From the NCBI GenBank assembly GCA_038252255.1, contig JBBSAM010000012.1:62001-126000 (forward strand): a stretch of DNA of 64,000 bases, given 5' to 3'. The stretch comes from Chersky-806 sp038252255. Its GTDB lineage: Bacteria > Actinomycetota > Acidimicrobiia > IMCC26256 > JAENVU01. Each line of letters starts with the position of its first letter. The stretch's first letter is position 1. Below are positions 48,991 to 57,720 of this stretch, one piece after another. A program made the position numbers and the translations under genes. The notes under the pieces were generated by a model. The model made no database searches. It had not been told where the DNA came from and saw only the letters and a program-made list of their open reading frames with translations.

Positions 48991-50346
48991 TCAGCCGAGC
49001 AGCTCGTCGACTGCCGCGGCGAAGACCTCTGTGTGCCGGTCGACGTCGGCCGCGGTGGTGTCCGGCGACATGAGCGCCATGTTGTGGAACGGCGTGAGCA
49101 GGATGCCGCGGTTCAGCGCGTAGAGGTGCATGAACCCGTCCAGCTCCTCGTCAACGCCGGCCGCAGCTTCGGCACCGTGGCTCGGCCGCTGCGGCAGGAA
49201 CCAGTACTCGGCCCGCGCGCCGAGCCGCGTCACGCTCCACGGAACCCGGCGCTCGTCGATCACGGCCTGCACACCCTCGGCCCAGCGGGCGCCGAGCGGC
49301 AGGGTGTGAGCGAACGCGGCGTCGGTGAGCACCTCGGCCAGCGTGACCCGCATCGCGGCCAGCGCGAGCGCGTTCCCGGCGAGGGTGCCGCCGATGCCAC
49401 TCACGTCGCCCTCCGAACCCGTCGCCGCGGGCCGCACGCGGTCCGCCACCGGCGCGGTCATTCCGTAGGCCGCGGTGGGCAAGCCCGCCGCGATCGGCTT
49501 CCCGATCGTGAGCAGATCCGGATCGAGGCCGTGCTCGCGCGTGTACCCACCCGGGCCCGCGCAGATCGTGTGGGTCTCGTCGATGATGAGCAAGGTGCCC
49601 GTCCGGCGGGTCACCGCGCGCAACGCATCGTGGTAGCCGGGCTCGGGATGGATGATGCCGATGTTCGTCATCGCGGGCTCGGCGAGCACGCACGCGACGT
49701 CTTGGGGCGCGAGCGCAGCTTCCAGCGCCTCGACGTCGTTGAACGGGACGACCTTCGTCGTGAGCGCCGGATCCACCGGTGGGCCCATGCGTCCCTCGCG
49801 CGGCTGGACGTGACCGCGCTCGTCCAGGGTCACGAGCGTCTCGTCGACGGTGCCGTGATAGCACCAGTCGAACACCAAGATCTTCTGCCGATCCGTTGCC
49901 TGGCGGGCGAGGCGCAGCGCGAACCGGTTGGCGTCGGTTGCGCTCGACGCGATCTGCCAGAGTGGCAACCCGAACCGCCGGGCGAGCTCTTCGCCGACGA
50001 TCGGCGAATCCTCGGTCGGCAGCATGAGCGAGATGCCGCGCCGCGCCTGGTCCGCGATCACCGCGGCCGTGGCGGCGGGTGAGTGGCCGGTCATAGCGCC
50101 GGTGTCCCCGAGACAGAAGTCGATGTACTCGTGCCCGTCGACGTCCACGACCCGCGCGCCATGTGCCTCGGCCGCGAAGAGGGGGAACCGGCCGGGCCAG
50201 CAGGCCATCCAATTCATCGGCACACCCCCGAGCAGTGAGCCCGAGGCGCGGTCCGCGAGCTCGTGTGATCGCGGATGAGCGTGCGCGAACCGCTGTTCCT
50301 CGCTCGCGTGGAGCGCGGCGAGGCGGTCGCGGTCGATCGCGCTCAT
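48991..50346 (-). CDS. Class III aminotransferase (glutamate-1-semialdehyde aminomutase-like)
   Basis: 451 residues from ATG 50346; the frame upstream to 50709 is only shadow. PLP features: FCLGDTGAMTGHSPAAT, SSATDANRFALRLARQAT, FDWCYHGTVDETLV, LLIIDETHTICAGPGGYTREHGLDPDLLTIGKPIAAGLP (Asp of the DET triad, PLP Lys near 283). The order and the GDTGAM opening resemble the glutamate-1-semialdehyde aminomutase or aspartate aminotransferase-like subgroup, but no haem genes are near. It transfers an amino group to an aldehyde or keto acid. The start overlaps the GNAT stop by 4 nt, so the two are coupled. Confidence 0.88.
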   Translation of the reverse strand: MSAIDRDRLAALHASEEQRFAHAHPRSHELADRASGSLLGGVPMNWMACWPGRFPLFAAEAHGARVVDVDGHEYIDFCLGDTGAMTGHSPAATAAVIADQARRGISLMLPTEDSPIVGEELARRFGLPLWQIASSATDANRFALRLARQATDRQKILVFDWCYHGTVDETLVTLDERGHVQPREGRMGPPVDPALTTKVVPFNDVEALEAALAPQDVACVLAEPAMTNIGIIHPEPGYHDALRAVTRRTGTLLIIDETHTICAGPGGYTREHGLDPDLLTIGKPIAAGLPTAAYGMTAPVADRVRPAATGSEGDVSGIGGTLAGNALALAAMRVTLAEVLTDAAFAHTLPLGARWAEGVQAVIDERRVPWSVTRLGARAEYWFLPQRPSHGAEAAAGVDEELDGFMHLYALNRGILLTPFHNMALMSPDTTAADVDRHTEVFAAAVDELLG

Positions 50347-50807
50347 GCGTCGAGCCGCAGGCGGAGCTCGGGATGAGGGCTCGGGCGGAACCCGAGCTCG
50401 GTGTACAGGTGGATCCCGTCGTCGCTGGCGTGCAGGTCCACGAAGCCGACTCCCTGCGCCCGTACCCACGCGATCAGCTCGGCCATCACCCGGCCGGCCA
50501 GGCCGCGCCGGCGCCAGGCCGGCTCGGTGGCGACCCATTGCACGTACGCAGTCCGGCCGTCGCCCCGTGGGGTCGGCAGTCGCGGCGTGATGCTGACGGC
50601 CGCGCTCGCGAGCAGCGTGCCGGGCGCGTCCGGGCTCGCGACCACGAACGCGGCGGCGGTGCCGTCCTCCAAGCCTTGCCGGAATCGCACCGCGGCCTGC
50701 TCCTCCCACATTGCGTTGCCTCCCTCGATGCCGAGCGCGTCGAACATCATCCGGGCGAGCCGGATCACCTCGGTCGTGTCATCGGGTCCGGCCGGGCGCG
50801 CTTCCAC
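50343..50807 (-). CDS. GNAT family N-acetyltransferase
   Basis: 154 residues from GTG 50807. The GNAT fold is visible: EARPAGPDDTTEVIRLARMMFDALGI (beta1-alpha1), AAAFVVASPDAPGTLLASAAVSI, AYVQWVATEPAWRRRGLAGRVMAELIAWVRAQG (acetyl-CoA loop with RRRGLAG), VDLHASDDGIHLYTELGFRPSP (final strand and helix). It acetylates an amine or acyl acceptor using acetyl-CoA; substrate unknown. It is translationally coupled to the following aminotransferase and divergent from the biotinyl-domain gene, 33 bp apart. Confidence 0.88.
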   Translation of the reverse strand: MEARPAGPDDTTEVIRLARMMFDALGIEGGNAMWEEQAAVRFRQGLEDGTAAAFVVASPDAPGTLLASAAVSITPRLPTPRGDGRTAYVQWVATEPAWRRRGLAGRVMAELIAWVRAQGVGFVDLHASDDGIHLYTELGFRPSPHPELRLRLDA

Positions 50808-50828
50808 CGGCCTGAGTCTCGCACCCGG

Positions 50829-50840
50829 TACTGTGCGCGC
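50829..50840 (+). promoter_or_regulatory. Leaderless promoter, -10 TACTGT
   Basis: TACTGT (50829-50834) ends 6 nt before ATG 50841, with no Shine-Dalgarno. It also lies within the 33-bp divergent gap to the GNAT gene. Confidence 0.45.
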
Positions 50841-51059
50841 ATGGCCGAGATTCGTGCGGAGATCACCGCAAACGTGTGGCAAGTCGTGGCCGAGGTGGGT
50901 CAGATGGTCGCCGAGGGCGACGAGATCTGCATCCTCGAGTCCATGAAGATGGAGATCCCCGTGGTGACCGAGGTGCCGGGCGTGGTGCGCGAGCTCTACG
51001 TCGAGCCGGAGCAGGTCATCCAAGAGGGCGATCTCATCGCCCTCATCGACGAGAGCTGA
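50841..51059 (+). CDS. Stand-alone biotin/lipoyl attachment protein (BCCP-like)
   Basis: 72 residues, a single biotinyl domain: AEIRAEITANVWQVVAEVGQMVAEGDEICILESMKMEIPVV, with the biotin-accepting Lys in ESMKMEIP, followed by VPGVVRELYVEPEQVIQEGDLIALIDES. Such small carriers serve acyl-CoA carboxylases in actinobacteria. The carboxyltransferase at 47223 is the obvious partner, and the biotin carboxylase must be elsewhere. A leaderless promoter precedes it and an enoyl-CoA hydratase follows after 15 nt. Confidence 0.9.
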   Translation: MAEIRAEITANVWQVVAEVGQMVAEGDEICILESMKMEIPVVTEVPGVVRELYVEPEQVIQEGDLIALIDES

Positions 51060-51074
51060 GCGGCCGCCCCGATC

Positions 51075-51848
51075 GTGATCCGTTGGGAGCTGCACCGGGA
51101 GCACGTCGGGCTGGCGACGATCGACCGGCCCGAGCGCCGGAACGCGCTCAATGCCGAGCTCTGTCACGAGCTGCGGGGCCACCTCGAGTCGACGCCCGGG
51201 CTGCGCGCCGTCGTGATCACCGGCGCCGGTGTTGCGTTCTGCGCCGGTGCGGACATCCTCCAGCGGGCCCACGACACCGGCGGGCTCGAGCACGGCGGCG
51301 CTGACACGTTCCGGCCCGCGTTCGAGCAGGTGCTGGACGCGATCGTCGACTACCCCGCGCCGGTCATCGCCGCCGTGAACGGAGCCGCGCTCGGCGCGGG
51401 CATGCAGCTGGCGGTCGCGTGCGATCTCCGCATTGCCGCACCGGCGGCGAAGCTCGGCATTCCCGCGGCCAAGCTCGGGATCATCCTGAGCTCGGCCAAC
51501 GTGCGCCGCCTCGCCACCCTCGTCGGCCAGGGCGCGGCTCGGGACCTCCTGCTCACCGCCCGCGCGATGGACGCCGACGAAGCCGTCCGGATCGGTCTCG
51601 TCCAGCAGGTCGCCGACGACGCGCGGGCGGTTGCGCTCGAGCTCGCGGTGGACATCGCCAGGCTCGCGCCGGTCAGTGTCCAGGGCCACAAGCGCGCGTT
51701 GAACATCGTCGCCGACGCCGGGGCGCTCGACGACGCGGCGCTCGCCGAGCTGCAGGGGCTGGAGGAAGCGGCGTTCGCCAGCGCGGATCTCCAGGAAGGT
51801 CTCGCCGCGTTCGCCGAGAAGCGCCCGCCCGACTTCGAAGGCCGCTGA
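51075..51848 (+). CDS. Enoyl-CoA hydratase/isomerase
   Basis: 257 residues from GTG 51075. Crotonase features: ATIDRPERRNALNAELCHELRGHL, GVAFCAGADILQ (oxyanion hole), PVIAAVNGAALGAGMQLAVACDLRIAAPAAKLGIPAAKLGIILSSANV. The usual catalytic Glu positions (FGxPE) are replaced by Lys/Leu-rich KLGIPAAKLGI, so it may be an isomerase or non-hydratase crotonase. The C-terminus EEAAFASADLQEGLAAFAEKRPPDFEGR is canonical. It follows the biotinyl protein, probably in one transcript. Confidence 0.87.
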   Translation: MIRWELHREHVGLATIDRPERRNALNAELCHELRGHLESTPGLRAVVITGAGVAFCAGADILQRAHDTGGLEHGGADTFRPAFEQVLDAIVDYPAPVIAAVNGAALGAGMQLAVACDLRIAAPAAKLGIPAAKLGIILSSANVRRLATLVGQGAARDLLLTARAMDADEAVRIGLVQQVADDARAVALELAVDIARLAPVSVQGHKRALNIVADAGALDDAALAELQGLEEAAFASADLQEGLAAFAEKRPPDFEGR

Positions 51849-51874
51849 GCGACCGGTGCTCGCTGCGGCGGGCG

Positions 51875-52750
51875 CTAGTAGTTCGCCGGGAGCAGGCGTT
51901 CGAGGTGGTAGTAGAAGACGAACAGCACGACGGCGAACGGGATCGCGCCCATCAGCCAGGTCGTCCAGCGGTGGTAGCGGTGGAACAGGAGCCACCACAG
52001 CGCGCCGAAGCACGCGGTCAGGAGACCGAACCACGCGGTCGGGAGCTTCGGCTCGCCGCGCCCGGACAGCGCGTCGTCGAGCGACGCGCGGCTGACCACC
52101 GGCTCCGCCGGTGCCTCGACCGGTTGCGGGCTGCGCTCGGGATCGAGCGTGGCTTTGACCACGAGCCGCTGGGACGCCGAGAACTTCGGGTTGCAGGTGG
52201 TGAGGGTGAGCGTGGCCTGCGCCGTGGCGTCCAGCACGCTGACCTCCTTCGGTGAGACCACGAGCTGTTGGGTCACCGTGTAGCGGTAGGTGCCGTTCAG
52301 GGTCTGGATGAGGATCGGATCGCCGACCGCGAGCTCGTCGATGCGGTTGAAGGGGGCGCCGTAGGTCGTCCGGTGGCCGGCGATCGCCGCGTTGCCGAGC
52401 TGACCCGGCAGTGGCGTGGCCGGGTAGTGCCCGGGCCCCTTGCGCAGGTCCGGGACGCCGATGCCCTGGATCACGACCCGATCGAGCCCGATCTTGGGGA
52501 TCCGGATGATGCCGACCGGGTTACCGACGGGCGGCGGGGGCGGCGGCACCGTCGTGGTTGTCGTCGCCGAATGATCGCGGATCTCCTTGGCCCGTTCCCG
52601 TGCCAGGTCCCTCGTGAACTCGGACTTGAGCTTGGACTGCTCGCGGGCCTCGTAGATCCCGGTGCCCCAGAGCTGGTAGGCGACGAACAGCAGGATGAGG
52701 ATCCCGATCGTGACCAGGGCGCGTCCGACACCCCCGATGATCCGTCGCAT
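51875..52750 (-). CDS. Sortase, class D/E-like
   Basis: 291 residues from ATG 52750. An N-terminal helix (VTIGILILLFVAYQLWGTG), a charged coiled segment and a Thr/Pro linker are followed by the sortase barrel. Catalytic residues are His at about 125 (NAAIAGHRTTYGAPF), Cys at about 186 (TLTLTTCNPKF) and Arg at about 195 (SASQRLVV). Two further helices close the C-terminus (WFGLLTACFGALWWLLF, GAIPFAVVLFVFYYHL). Extracytoplasmic transpeptidase that attaches sorting-signal proteins to the wall or joins pilins; no LPXTG-type substrate was noticed in the window. Divergent from the ccm operon. Confidence 0.9.
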   Translation of the reverse strand: MRRIIGGVGRALVTIGILILLFVAYQLWGTGIYEAREQSKLKSEFTRDLARERAKEIRDHSATTTTTVPPPPPPVGNPVGIIRIPKIGLDRVVIQGIGVPDLRKGPGHYPATPLPGQLGNAAIAGHRTTYGAPFNRIDELAVGDPILIQTLNGTYRYTVTQQLVVSPKEVSVLDATAQATLTLTTCNPKFSASQRLVVKATLDPERSPQPVEAPAEPVVSRASLDDALSGRGEPKLPTAWFGLLTACFGALWWLLFHRYHRWTTWLMGAIPFAVVLFVFYYHLERLLPANY

Positions 52751-52925
52751 CGGCGGAGCGTAGGTGGTGGGGAGGCCGAAATGCGGACACCGTGAAGCCC
52801 GGAGAGCCTGCTGCGGCGGGCCGCGACCACCGCATCGAGATCGCCCGCCGGTTCGACCGCCTGGGAGGGAGGTCCGTACACTGCACGGCGCTGGTCGCGC
52901 CCCACCCGGGGCCCCGGAGGCTCGC

Positions 52926-53594
52926 GTGCCGCTCGTCGTCCGACTCCGCTCCGTCGTCTGCCTCCTCGGTCGGTTCCCGGCCCTGGCCGGTGTCGATCTC
53001 GACGTGGCCGCGGGGGAGATCCTGCTCCTCACCGGCCCGAACGGCGCGGGAAAGACGACGTTGCTGCGGCTCATCGCCGGGCTGGTCCCCATGCGATCCG
53101 GCGAGGCCGAGGTGTTCGGAGCGGACCTATCGGTCGACCGGCGCACGGCACGCGCGCAGCTCGCCCTCGTCGGTCACGAGACCTTCTGCTACGACGACCT
53201 GACCGTGCGCGAGAACCTCCGGTTCATCACCCGGGCCGCCGGGAGCCCGGCCGAGCCCGACGCCACGATCGACCGCCTCGGCCTCCGTGCCGTGGCGGAC
53301 CTGACCCACCGGCGGCTCTCGGCCGGCCAGCGCCGGCGCCTCGCGCTGGGCACCGCGCTCGTGCGCGACCCCCGTCTCCTGCTGCTCGACGAGCCGCACG
53401 CCGGCCTCGATGCCGAAGGGCGCACGGTGCTGCACGAGATCGTGGCGGCCGCGCCGGGAGAGGGCCGTACCGTCGTGATGGCCTCCCATGAGCTGGATCT
53501 CGCCCGGGCGCTCGCCACGCGCGAGGTCCGGGTCGACTCCGGCCGGACGCGCCTTGCCGAACCGGCGCGGGCCGCGGCGACGGAAACCGCATGA
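52926..53594 (+). CDS. ccmA: Haem exporter ATP-binding protein CcmA
   Basis: 222 residues from GTG 52926. ABC ATPase motifs: Walker A GPNGAGKTT (37-45), signature LSAGQRRRLALGTALV, Walker B LLLLDEPHAGLD, and a switch His in VVMASHELDLA. Together with CcmB and CcmC it forms the ABC complex that loads haem onto CcmE in System I cytochrome c maturation. It is the first gene of a chain of overlapping or nearly touching genes to 59488. The promoter must lie in the 175-bp gap to the divergent sortase, where nothing conspicuous was seen. Confidence 0.92.
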   Translation: MPLVVRLRSVVCLLGRFPALAGVDLDVAAGEILLLTGPNGAGKTTLLRLIAGLVPMRSGEAEVFGADLSVDRRTARAQLALVGHETFCYDDLTVRENLRFITRAAGSPAEPDATIDRLGLRAVADLTHRRLSAGQRRRLALGTALVRDPRLLLLDEPHAGLDAEGRTVLHEIVAAAPGEGRTVVMASHELDLARALATREVRVDSGRTRLAEPARAAATETA

Positions 53595-54265
53595 GCGTCT
53601 GGCGGGAAGCGGGACTCGTGGCGGGCAAGGACCTTCGGATCGAGTCGCGATCGCGGGTCGCGCTGGCGCAGATCCTGCCGTTCGGGCTGATCGTGGTCCT
53701 CCTCTTCGCCTTCGCCCTCGACCCGGACCGCGGGATCCTCGCGCGGGTCGCCCCGGGCCTGTTCTGGGTCGCGGTCCTGCTCGCGTCGCTCCTCGCGATC
53801 GGGCGGGCGTTCTCGGTCGAGGAGCAGCACAACGCCCGCGACGGGCTCCGGCTCGCCGGGCTCGACGGGGCGGCGATCTTCTTGGGGAAAGCCGCCGCGA
53901 TCGTGCTCGAGCTCCTGGCGCTCGAAGTCGTGCTGGGGGCCGGTGTGGTGCTCCTGTACGACGTCGACGTCCACGGGGTCGGCGTCCTGATCCTGACCGC
54001 GCTGGCCGCGACCATTGGTCTCGCCGCCACCGGTACCCTCTACGGCGTGCTCGCGGCCGGGTTCCGATCGCGCGAGACGCTGCTACCGCTGCTCCTGCTC
54101 CCCGTTCTTGCGCCGGTCATGCTCGGTGCCACCCGGGCCTTCGAGGACGGCCTCGAAGGGGTACCCGGAGACGCGTGGCCGTGGGTCGCGCTGCTCGGGA
54201 TCTTCGCGGGGCTCTACACCGCGATCGGCGTGCTGGCATTCGGAGCGTTGTGGGAGGAGACATGA
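53591..54265 (+). CDS. ccmB: Haem exporter membrane protein CcmB
   Basis: 224 residues, ATG overlapping the ccmA stop by 4 nt. Six hydrophobic helices (AQILPFGLIVVLLFAF, VAPGLFWVAVLLASLLAIGRAF, AIFLGKAAAIVLELLALEVVLGAGVVLLY, VGVLILTALAATIGLAATGTLYGVLAAGF, ETLLPLLLLPVLAPVML and a last one after WPWVALLG). SVEEQHNARDGLRLAGLDG is the conserved cytoplasmic loop. Membrane partner of CcmA. Confidence 0.92.
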   Translation: MSVWREAGLVAGKDLRIESRSRVALAQILPFGLIVVLLFAFALDPDRGILARVAPGLFWVAVLLASLLAIGRAFSVEEQHNARDGLRLAGLDGAAIFLGKAAAIVLELLALEVVLGAGVVLLYDVDVHGVGVLILTALAATIGLAATGTLYGVLAAGFRSRETLLPLLLLPVLAPVMLGATRAFEDGLEGVPGDAWPWVALLGIFAGLYTAIGVLAFGALWEET

Positions 54266-55014
54266 GGGAGAAGGACCGGCTGCTCGACCCGTGGCTCTCG
54301 CGCGTCTTCGGCTGGGCCTCGATCGTTTCGATCGTGGTGCTCGCCCTCTTCGGGCTCTGGGGCGCGCCCGAGGACGCGACGCAGAAGGAAGCCCAACGGC
54401 TCATGTACCTCCACGTGCCGGCTGCCTGGCTCGCCTATCTGGCGTTCGGTGTCACCGCGCTCGCGTCGGCCCTCTTCCTCTGGCCCCGTACGCGGTCGCT
54501 CGTCTGGGATCGCATCGCGGGGGCTTCCGCCGAGCTCGGCGTGCTGTTCACCGCGCTCACGCTCGTGCTCGGATCGCTGTGGGGCAGGCCCGTGTGGGGG
54601 GTCTGGTGGGCGTGGGACGCGCGCCTCGTCACCACCGCGGTCCTCTTCTTCCTCTACCTGGGGTATCTCGCGCTCCGGCGCATCCCGGGGGAGCCGATCG
54701 GCAGCGCCAAGCGGAACGCGATCGCGGCCCTCATCGCGTTCGTGGACGTACCGATCGTGCACTTCTCGGTCGAGTGGTGGCGGACGTTGCACCAGAAGGC
54801 GACCGTCTTCAACCCACAGCTCGACGCGCACATCGACGGCGTGATGGCGTTGACCCTCTGGATCGGTGTCATCGCGTTCACGATCCTCTACGTGTACCTG
54901 CTCGACCGCCGGTACCGCCTCGCGTCGCTCGAGGACGAGATGGAGGAGCGCGAGATCGCGGCCGCGATCGAGGCGCGGATCGGTGCACCGGACCCGGTCG
55001 AGGTGGGACGATGA
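54262..55014 (+). CDS. ccmC: Haem handling protein CcmC
   Basis: 250 residues, ATG overlapping the ccmB stop. A six-helix protein of the haem-handling family with the tryptophan-rich loop LWGRPVWGVWWAWDARLVTTAVLFFLYLGYLAL and flanking His residues (YLHVPAAWLAYL, VPIVHFSVEWWRTLHQ) that hold haem at the outer face. It delivers haem to CcmE. The charged C-terminal tail (EDEMEEREIAAAIEARIG) is an addition at the cytoplasmic side. Confidence 0.93.
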   Translation: MREKDRLLDPWLSRVFGWASIVSIVVLALFGLWGAPEDATQKEAQRLMYLHVPAAWLAYLAFGVTALASALFLWPRTRSLVWDRIAGASAELGVLFTALTLVLGSLWGRPVWGVWWAWDARLVTTAVLFFLYLGYLALRRIPGEPIGSAKRNAIAALIAFVDVPIVHFSVEWWRTLHQKATVFNPQLDAHIDGVMALTLWIGVIAFTILYVYLLDRRYRLASLEDEMEEREIAAAIEARIGAPDPVEVGR

Positions 55015-55229
55015 CCCTGGCCGTGCACCTCGCCGACGCCAACTACGGATGGGCGTACGTCATCGTCGGCTGGACGCTGACCGGCACCGTGCTGGCGGCA
55101 TACTTCGCGCGGATGGCGCTGCGCATCCGGCGTGCGGAGCGAACGCTCCCGCCGGAGCCCGCCGCGGGCGGCCCTGGGGCGATGCGCGGTCCGTCCGGTC
55201 GGCCGCACGAGAACCTCGGAAATCGGTGA
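55011..55229 (+). CDS. ccmD: CcmD-like small membrane protein
   Basis: 72 residues, ATG overlapping the ccmC stop by 4 nt. It has one helix with a Tyr/Trp-rich start (ANYGWAYVIVGWTLTGTVLAAYFARMALRIRRAER), the hallmark of CcmD, which stabilises the CcmC-CcmE haem complex. The Pro/Gly-rich tail is longer than usual. Identification rests mainly on size, topology and position between ccmC and ccmE. Confidence 0.8.
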   Translation: MTLAVHLADANYGWAYVIVGWTLTGTVLAAYFARMALRIRRAERTLPPEPAAGGPGAMRGPSGRPHENLGNR

Positions 55230-55678
55230 CCGCAACCAACCCGAGCACGAAGCCGAAGCGCGCGCGGTACATCGTCGCCGCCAGTGGGTGCGTTCTCGCG
55301 GTCGTCGCGGTGATCGTGCTCACGATCGTGCTCTCGGAGAACGTCGTCTACTTCCGCACGGTCTCGGAGGCCGTGAAGGACCGCAAGAGCCAGGGGACCG
55401 GTCGCTTCCGGCTCGCCGGCGCGGTCGTGCCCGGGTCCATCGACGACCACGGCCGCACCGTCCAGTTCGAGCTGACGGACGGCAAGCACACGGTGACCGT
55501 CGTGCACCACGGCGACCGACCCGTCCTCTTCAAGAACGGCATCCCGGTCCTGTGCGAGGGCCATTGGTCGGCCACGCGCGCCGGGGCTCCCTTCGACAGC
55601 GACCGGATCATGATCAAGCACGGGAGTGAGTACAAGCCGCCGAAGGTCGACACGACGAAGAAGGCGCCGGCCGCATGA
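55226..55678 (+). CDS. ccmE: Haem chaperone CcmE
   Basis: 150 residues from GTG 55226, overlapping the ccmD stop. A membrane anchor (YIVAASGCVLAVVAVIVLTIVL) and OB-fold follow. The haem-attachment region is MIKHGSEYKPP with His132 and Tyr136, keeping the HxxxY spacing of E. coli CcmE (HDENY), so covalent haem capture should work. It carries haem from CcmC to CcmF outside the membrane. Confidence 0.92.
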   Translation: MTATNPSTKPKRARYIVAASGCVLAVVAVIVLTIVLSENVVYFRTVSEAVKDRKSQGTGRFRLAGAVVPGSIDDHGRTVQFELTDGKHTVTVVHHGDRPVLFKNGIPVLCEGHWSATRAGAPFDSDRIMIKHGSEYKPPKVDTTKKAPAA

Positions 55679-57720
55679 GGGCGACGCTCGGCATCCTGGG
55701 AATCGCGTTGGGAGTCGGCGCATCGGCCGTCGGGGTGTTCCTGCTCGCATTGGGGCTGGCGCGCAAGAACCTCGAGCTGATCCGCAGTGGGCGGCGCTGC
55801 ATCTTCATCGTGCTCGCGGCCGCCGTAATCGCGGTGGGCGCGATGGAGTGGGCGCTGCTCACCCACGACTTCTCCCTCCGCTACGTCGCGGACAACAACG
55901 CACGCGGGACTCCGGTGCTCTTCACGATCACCGGCCTGTGGGCCGCCCTCGAGGGATCGATCCTGCTCTGGGTGCTGATCCTCGCGGGGTACCTCACGTG
56001 GATGGCCATCCGGTTCCGGTCGCGGCTCGAGGACCCGATGGTCGGATGGGCGTTGCTCGTCGCACTCTCGGTCGCGTGCTTCTTCTTCGTGTTCATGGCG
56101 GTCGCGGCGAATCCGTTCCACGTCGTCACCGGCCAGGTCCCCCTCGACGGTCGCGGCCCGAACCCGCTCCTCCAGAACCACCCGCTCATGGCGTTCCACC
56201 CGCCGATGCTCTACCTCGGGTATGTGGGCTTCACCGTGCCGTTCGCGTTCGCGATGGCCGCGCTCATCACCGGAAGGTTCGGCGAGGGCTGGCTCGCGGA
56301 CACGCGGCGGACGACGCTCGTGGCCTGGGGGTTCCTGAGCGTCGGGATCATCCTCGGTGCGTGGTGGAGCTACGAGGTGCTCGGTTGGGGCGGCTACTGG
56401 GGCTGGGACCCGGTCGAGAACGCGTCGTTGCTGCCGTGGCTCACCGGCACCGCGTTCATCCACTCCGTGATCGTGCAGGAGCGGCGCGGCATGTTGCGGG
56501 TCTGGAACCTGTCGCTCGTGCTCGCGACGTTCTGCCTCACGATCCTCGGCACGTTCCTCACCCGCTCGGGTGTCGTGAACTCGGTGCATGCGTTCACCCA
56601 GTCGAGCATCGGGCCGTGGCTCCTCACGTTCCTCGGTGTCGTCACCGCGACCTGCCTCGCGCTGATCGCGTGGCGGGCCGACAAGCTCCACGCACCGGGC
56701 CGGATCGACTCGCCCGTGTCGCGCGAGGCCGCGTTCCTGGCCAACAACCTGCTCTTCACCGGTCTCGCGTTCGTGGTGCTGCTCGGTACGGTCTTCCCCC
56801 TCGTGGCTCAGGCGCTACGCGGCAACCAGCTCTCGGTCGGGGAGCCCTACTTCGCCCGCATGACCACGCCGATCGGGATCGGGCTCCTGTTCCTGATGGC
56901 CGTCGCACCCGCGTTGCCGTGGCGTGCCGCGAGCGGAGAGGTGCTCCGCCGCCGGTTGCTCGTTCCCGCGTATGCGGGAGTCGTGGCGATGCTCCTCACG
57001 CTCGTCTTCCTGAGCCGCACGCTCGCCACCGTGCTCGCGTTCGGCCTCGCGACGTTCGCCATCGTCGCCATCGCCCGTGAGACCGCGCTCGCCGTCCGAA
57101 GCCGTCGAACCGCTGATCGGGGCGGTTGGATCAAGTCCTTCACTGCAACCGTGCGCGGCAACCCGCGGCGGTACGGCGGGTTCGTCGTGCACATCGGTGT
57201 GATCTGCATCGCGGTCGCACTGGCATCGTCCGGCTCGTTCGGCTCGAAGCGCGAGGTGCGGCTCCGGCGCAACGAGTCCACGGTGGTCGGCGGGTACAAG
57301 GTCACGTTCGTCGGCACGCACAAAGCGACCACCGCGCAGAAGACGTCCGTCTCGGCCGACCTGAAGCTGAGCAAGGACGGTCGTGATCTCGGTACCTACG
57401 CGCCCGCAGTCTCGAGCTTTCCGAACAGCCAGGAGGCGATCGGCACGCCGTCGGTCCGCACCGGGCTCATCGAAGACGTCTACCTCACGATCATCTCGGC
57501 GCCGAACGCACGCGGACGGGTGACCGTCGGCATTGCCGTGAACTCGATGACGCTCTGGGTCTGGATCGGCGGCGGGCTCATGGCCATCGGCACGATCGTG
57601 GCGATCGGACCCAGCGTGCGCCGCAAGATCCGTGTCCGCCCCGGTGCACGCGACCCTTCAGGGCCACCCGACGAGTCGATCCCCGAGGAATCCCCGACGG
57701 TCGAAGAGGTGGGGGTGTGA
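55675..57720 (+). CDS. ccmF: Cytochrome c haem lyase subunit CcmF
   Basis: 681 residues, ATG overlapping the ccmE stop. A large multi-helix protein with the WWD loop YEVLGWGGYWGWDPVENASLLPWL (about residue 235) and conserved LLQNHPLMAFHPPMLYLGYVG. A periplasmic-like domain and last helix close the chain. It transfers haem from CcmE to apocytochrome c cysteines together with CcmH. It is the longest gene in the operon, with normal length for the family. Confidence 0.95.
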   Translation: MRATLGILGIALGVGASAVGVFLLALGLARKNLELIRSGRRCIFIVLAAAVIAVGAMEWALLTHDFSLRYVADNNARGTPVLFTITGLWAALEGSILLWVLILAGYLTWMAIRFRSRLEDPMVGWALLVALSVACFFFVFMAVAANPFHVVTGQVPLDGRGPNPLLQNHPLMAFHPPMLYLGYVGFTVPFAFAMAALITGRFGEGWLADTRRTTLVAWGFLSVGIILGAWWSYEVLGWGGYWGWDPVENASLLPWLTGTAFIHSVIVQERRGMLRVWNLSLVLATFCLTILGTFLTRSGVVNSVHAFTQSSIGPWLLTFLGVVTATCLALIAWRADKLHAPGRIDSPVSREAAFLANNLLFTGLAFVVLLGTVFPLVAQALRGNQLSVGEPYFARMTTPIGIGLLFLMAVAPALPWRAASGEVLRRRLLVPAYAGVVAMLLTLVFLSRTLATVLAFGLATFAIVAIARETALAVRSRRTADRGGWIKSFTATVRGNPRRYGGFVVHIGVICIAVALASSGSFGSKREVRLRRNESTVVGGYKVTFVGTHKATTAQKTSVSADLKLSKDGRDLGTYAPAVSSFPNSQEAIGTPSVRTGLIEDVYLTIISAPNARGRVTVGIAVNSMTLWVWIGGGLMAIGTIVAIGPSVRRKIRVRPGARDPSGPPDESIPEESPTVEEVGV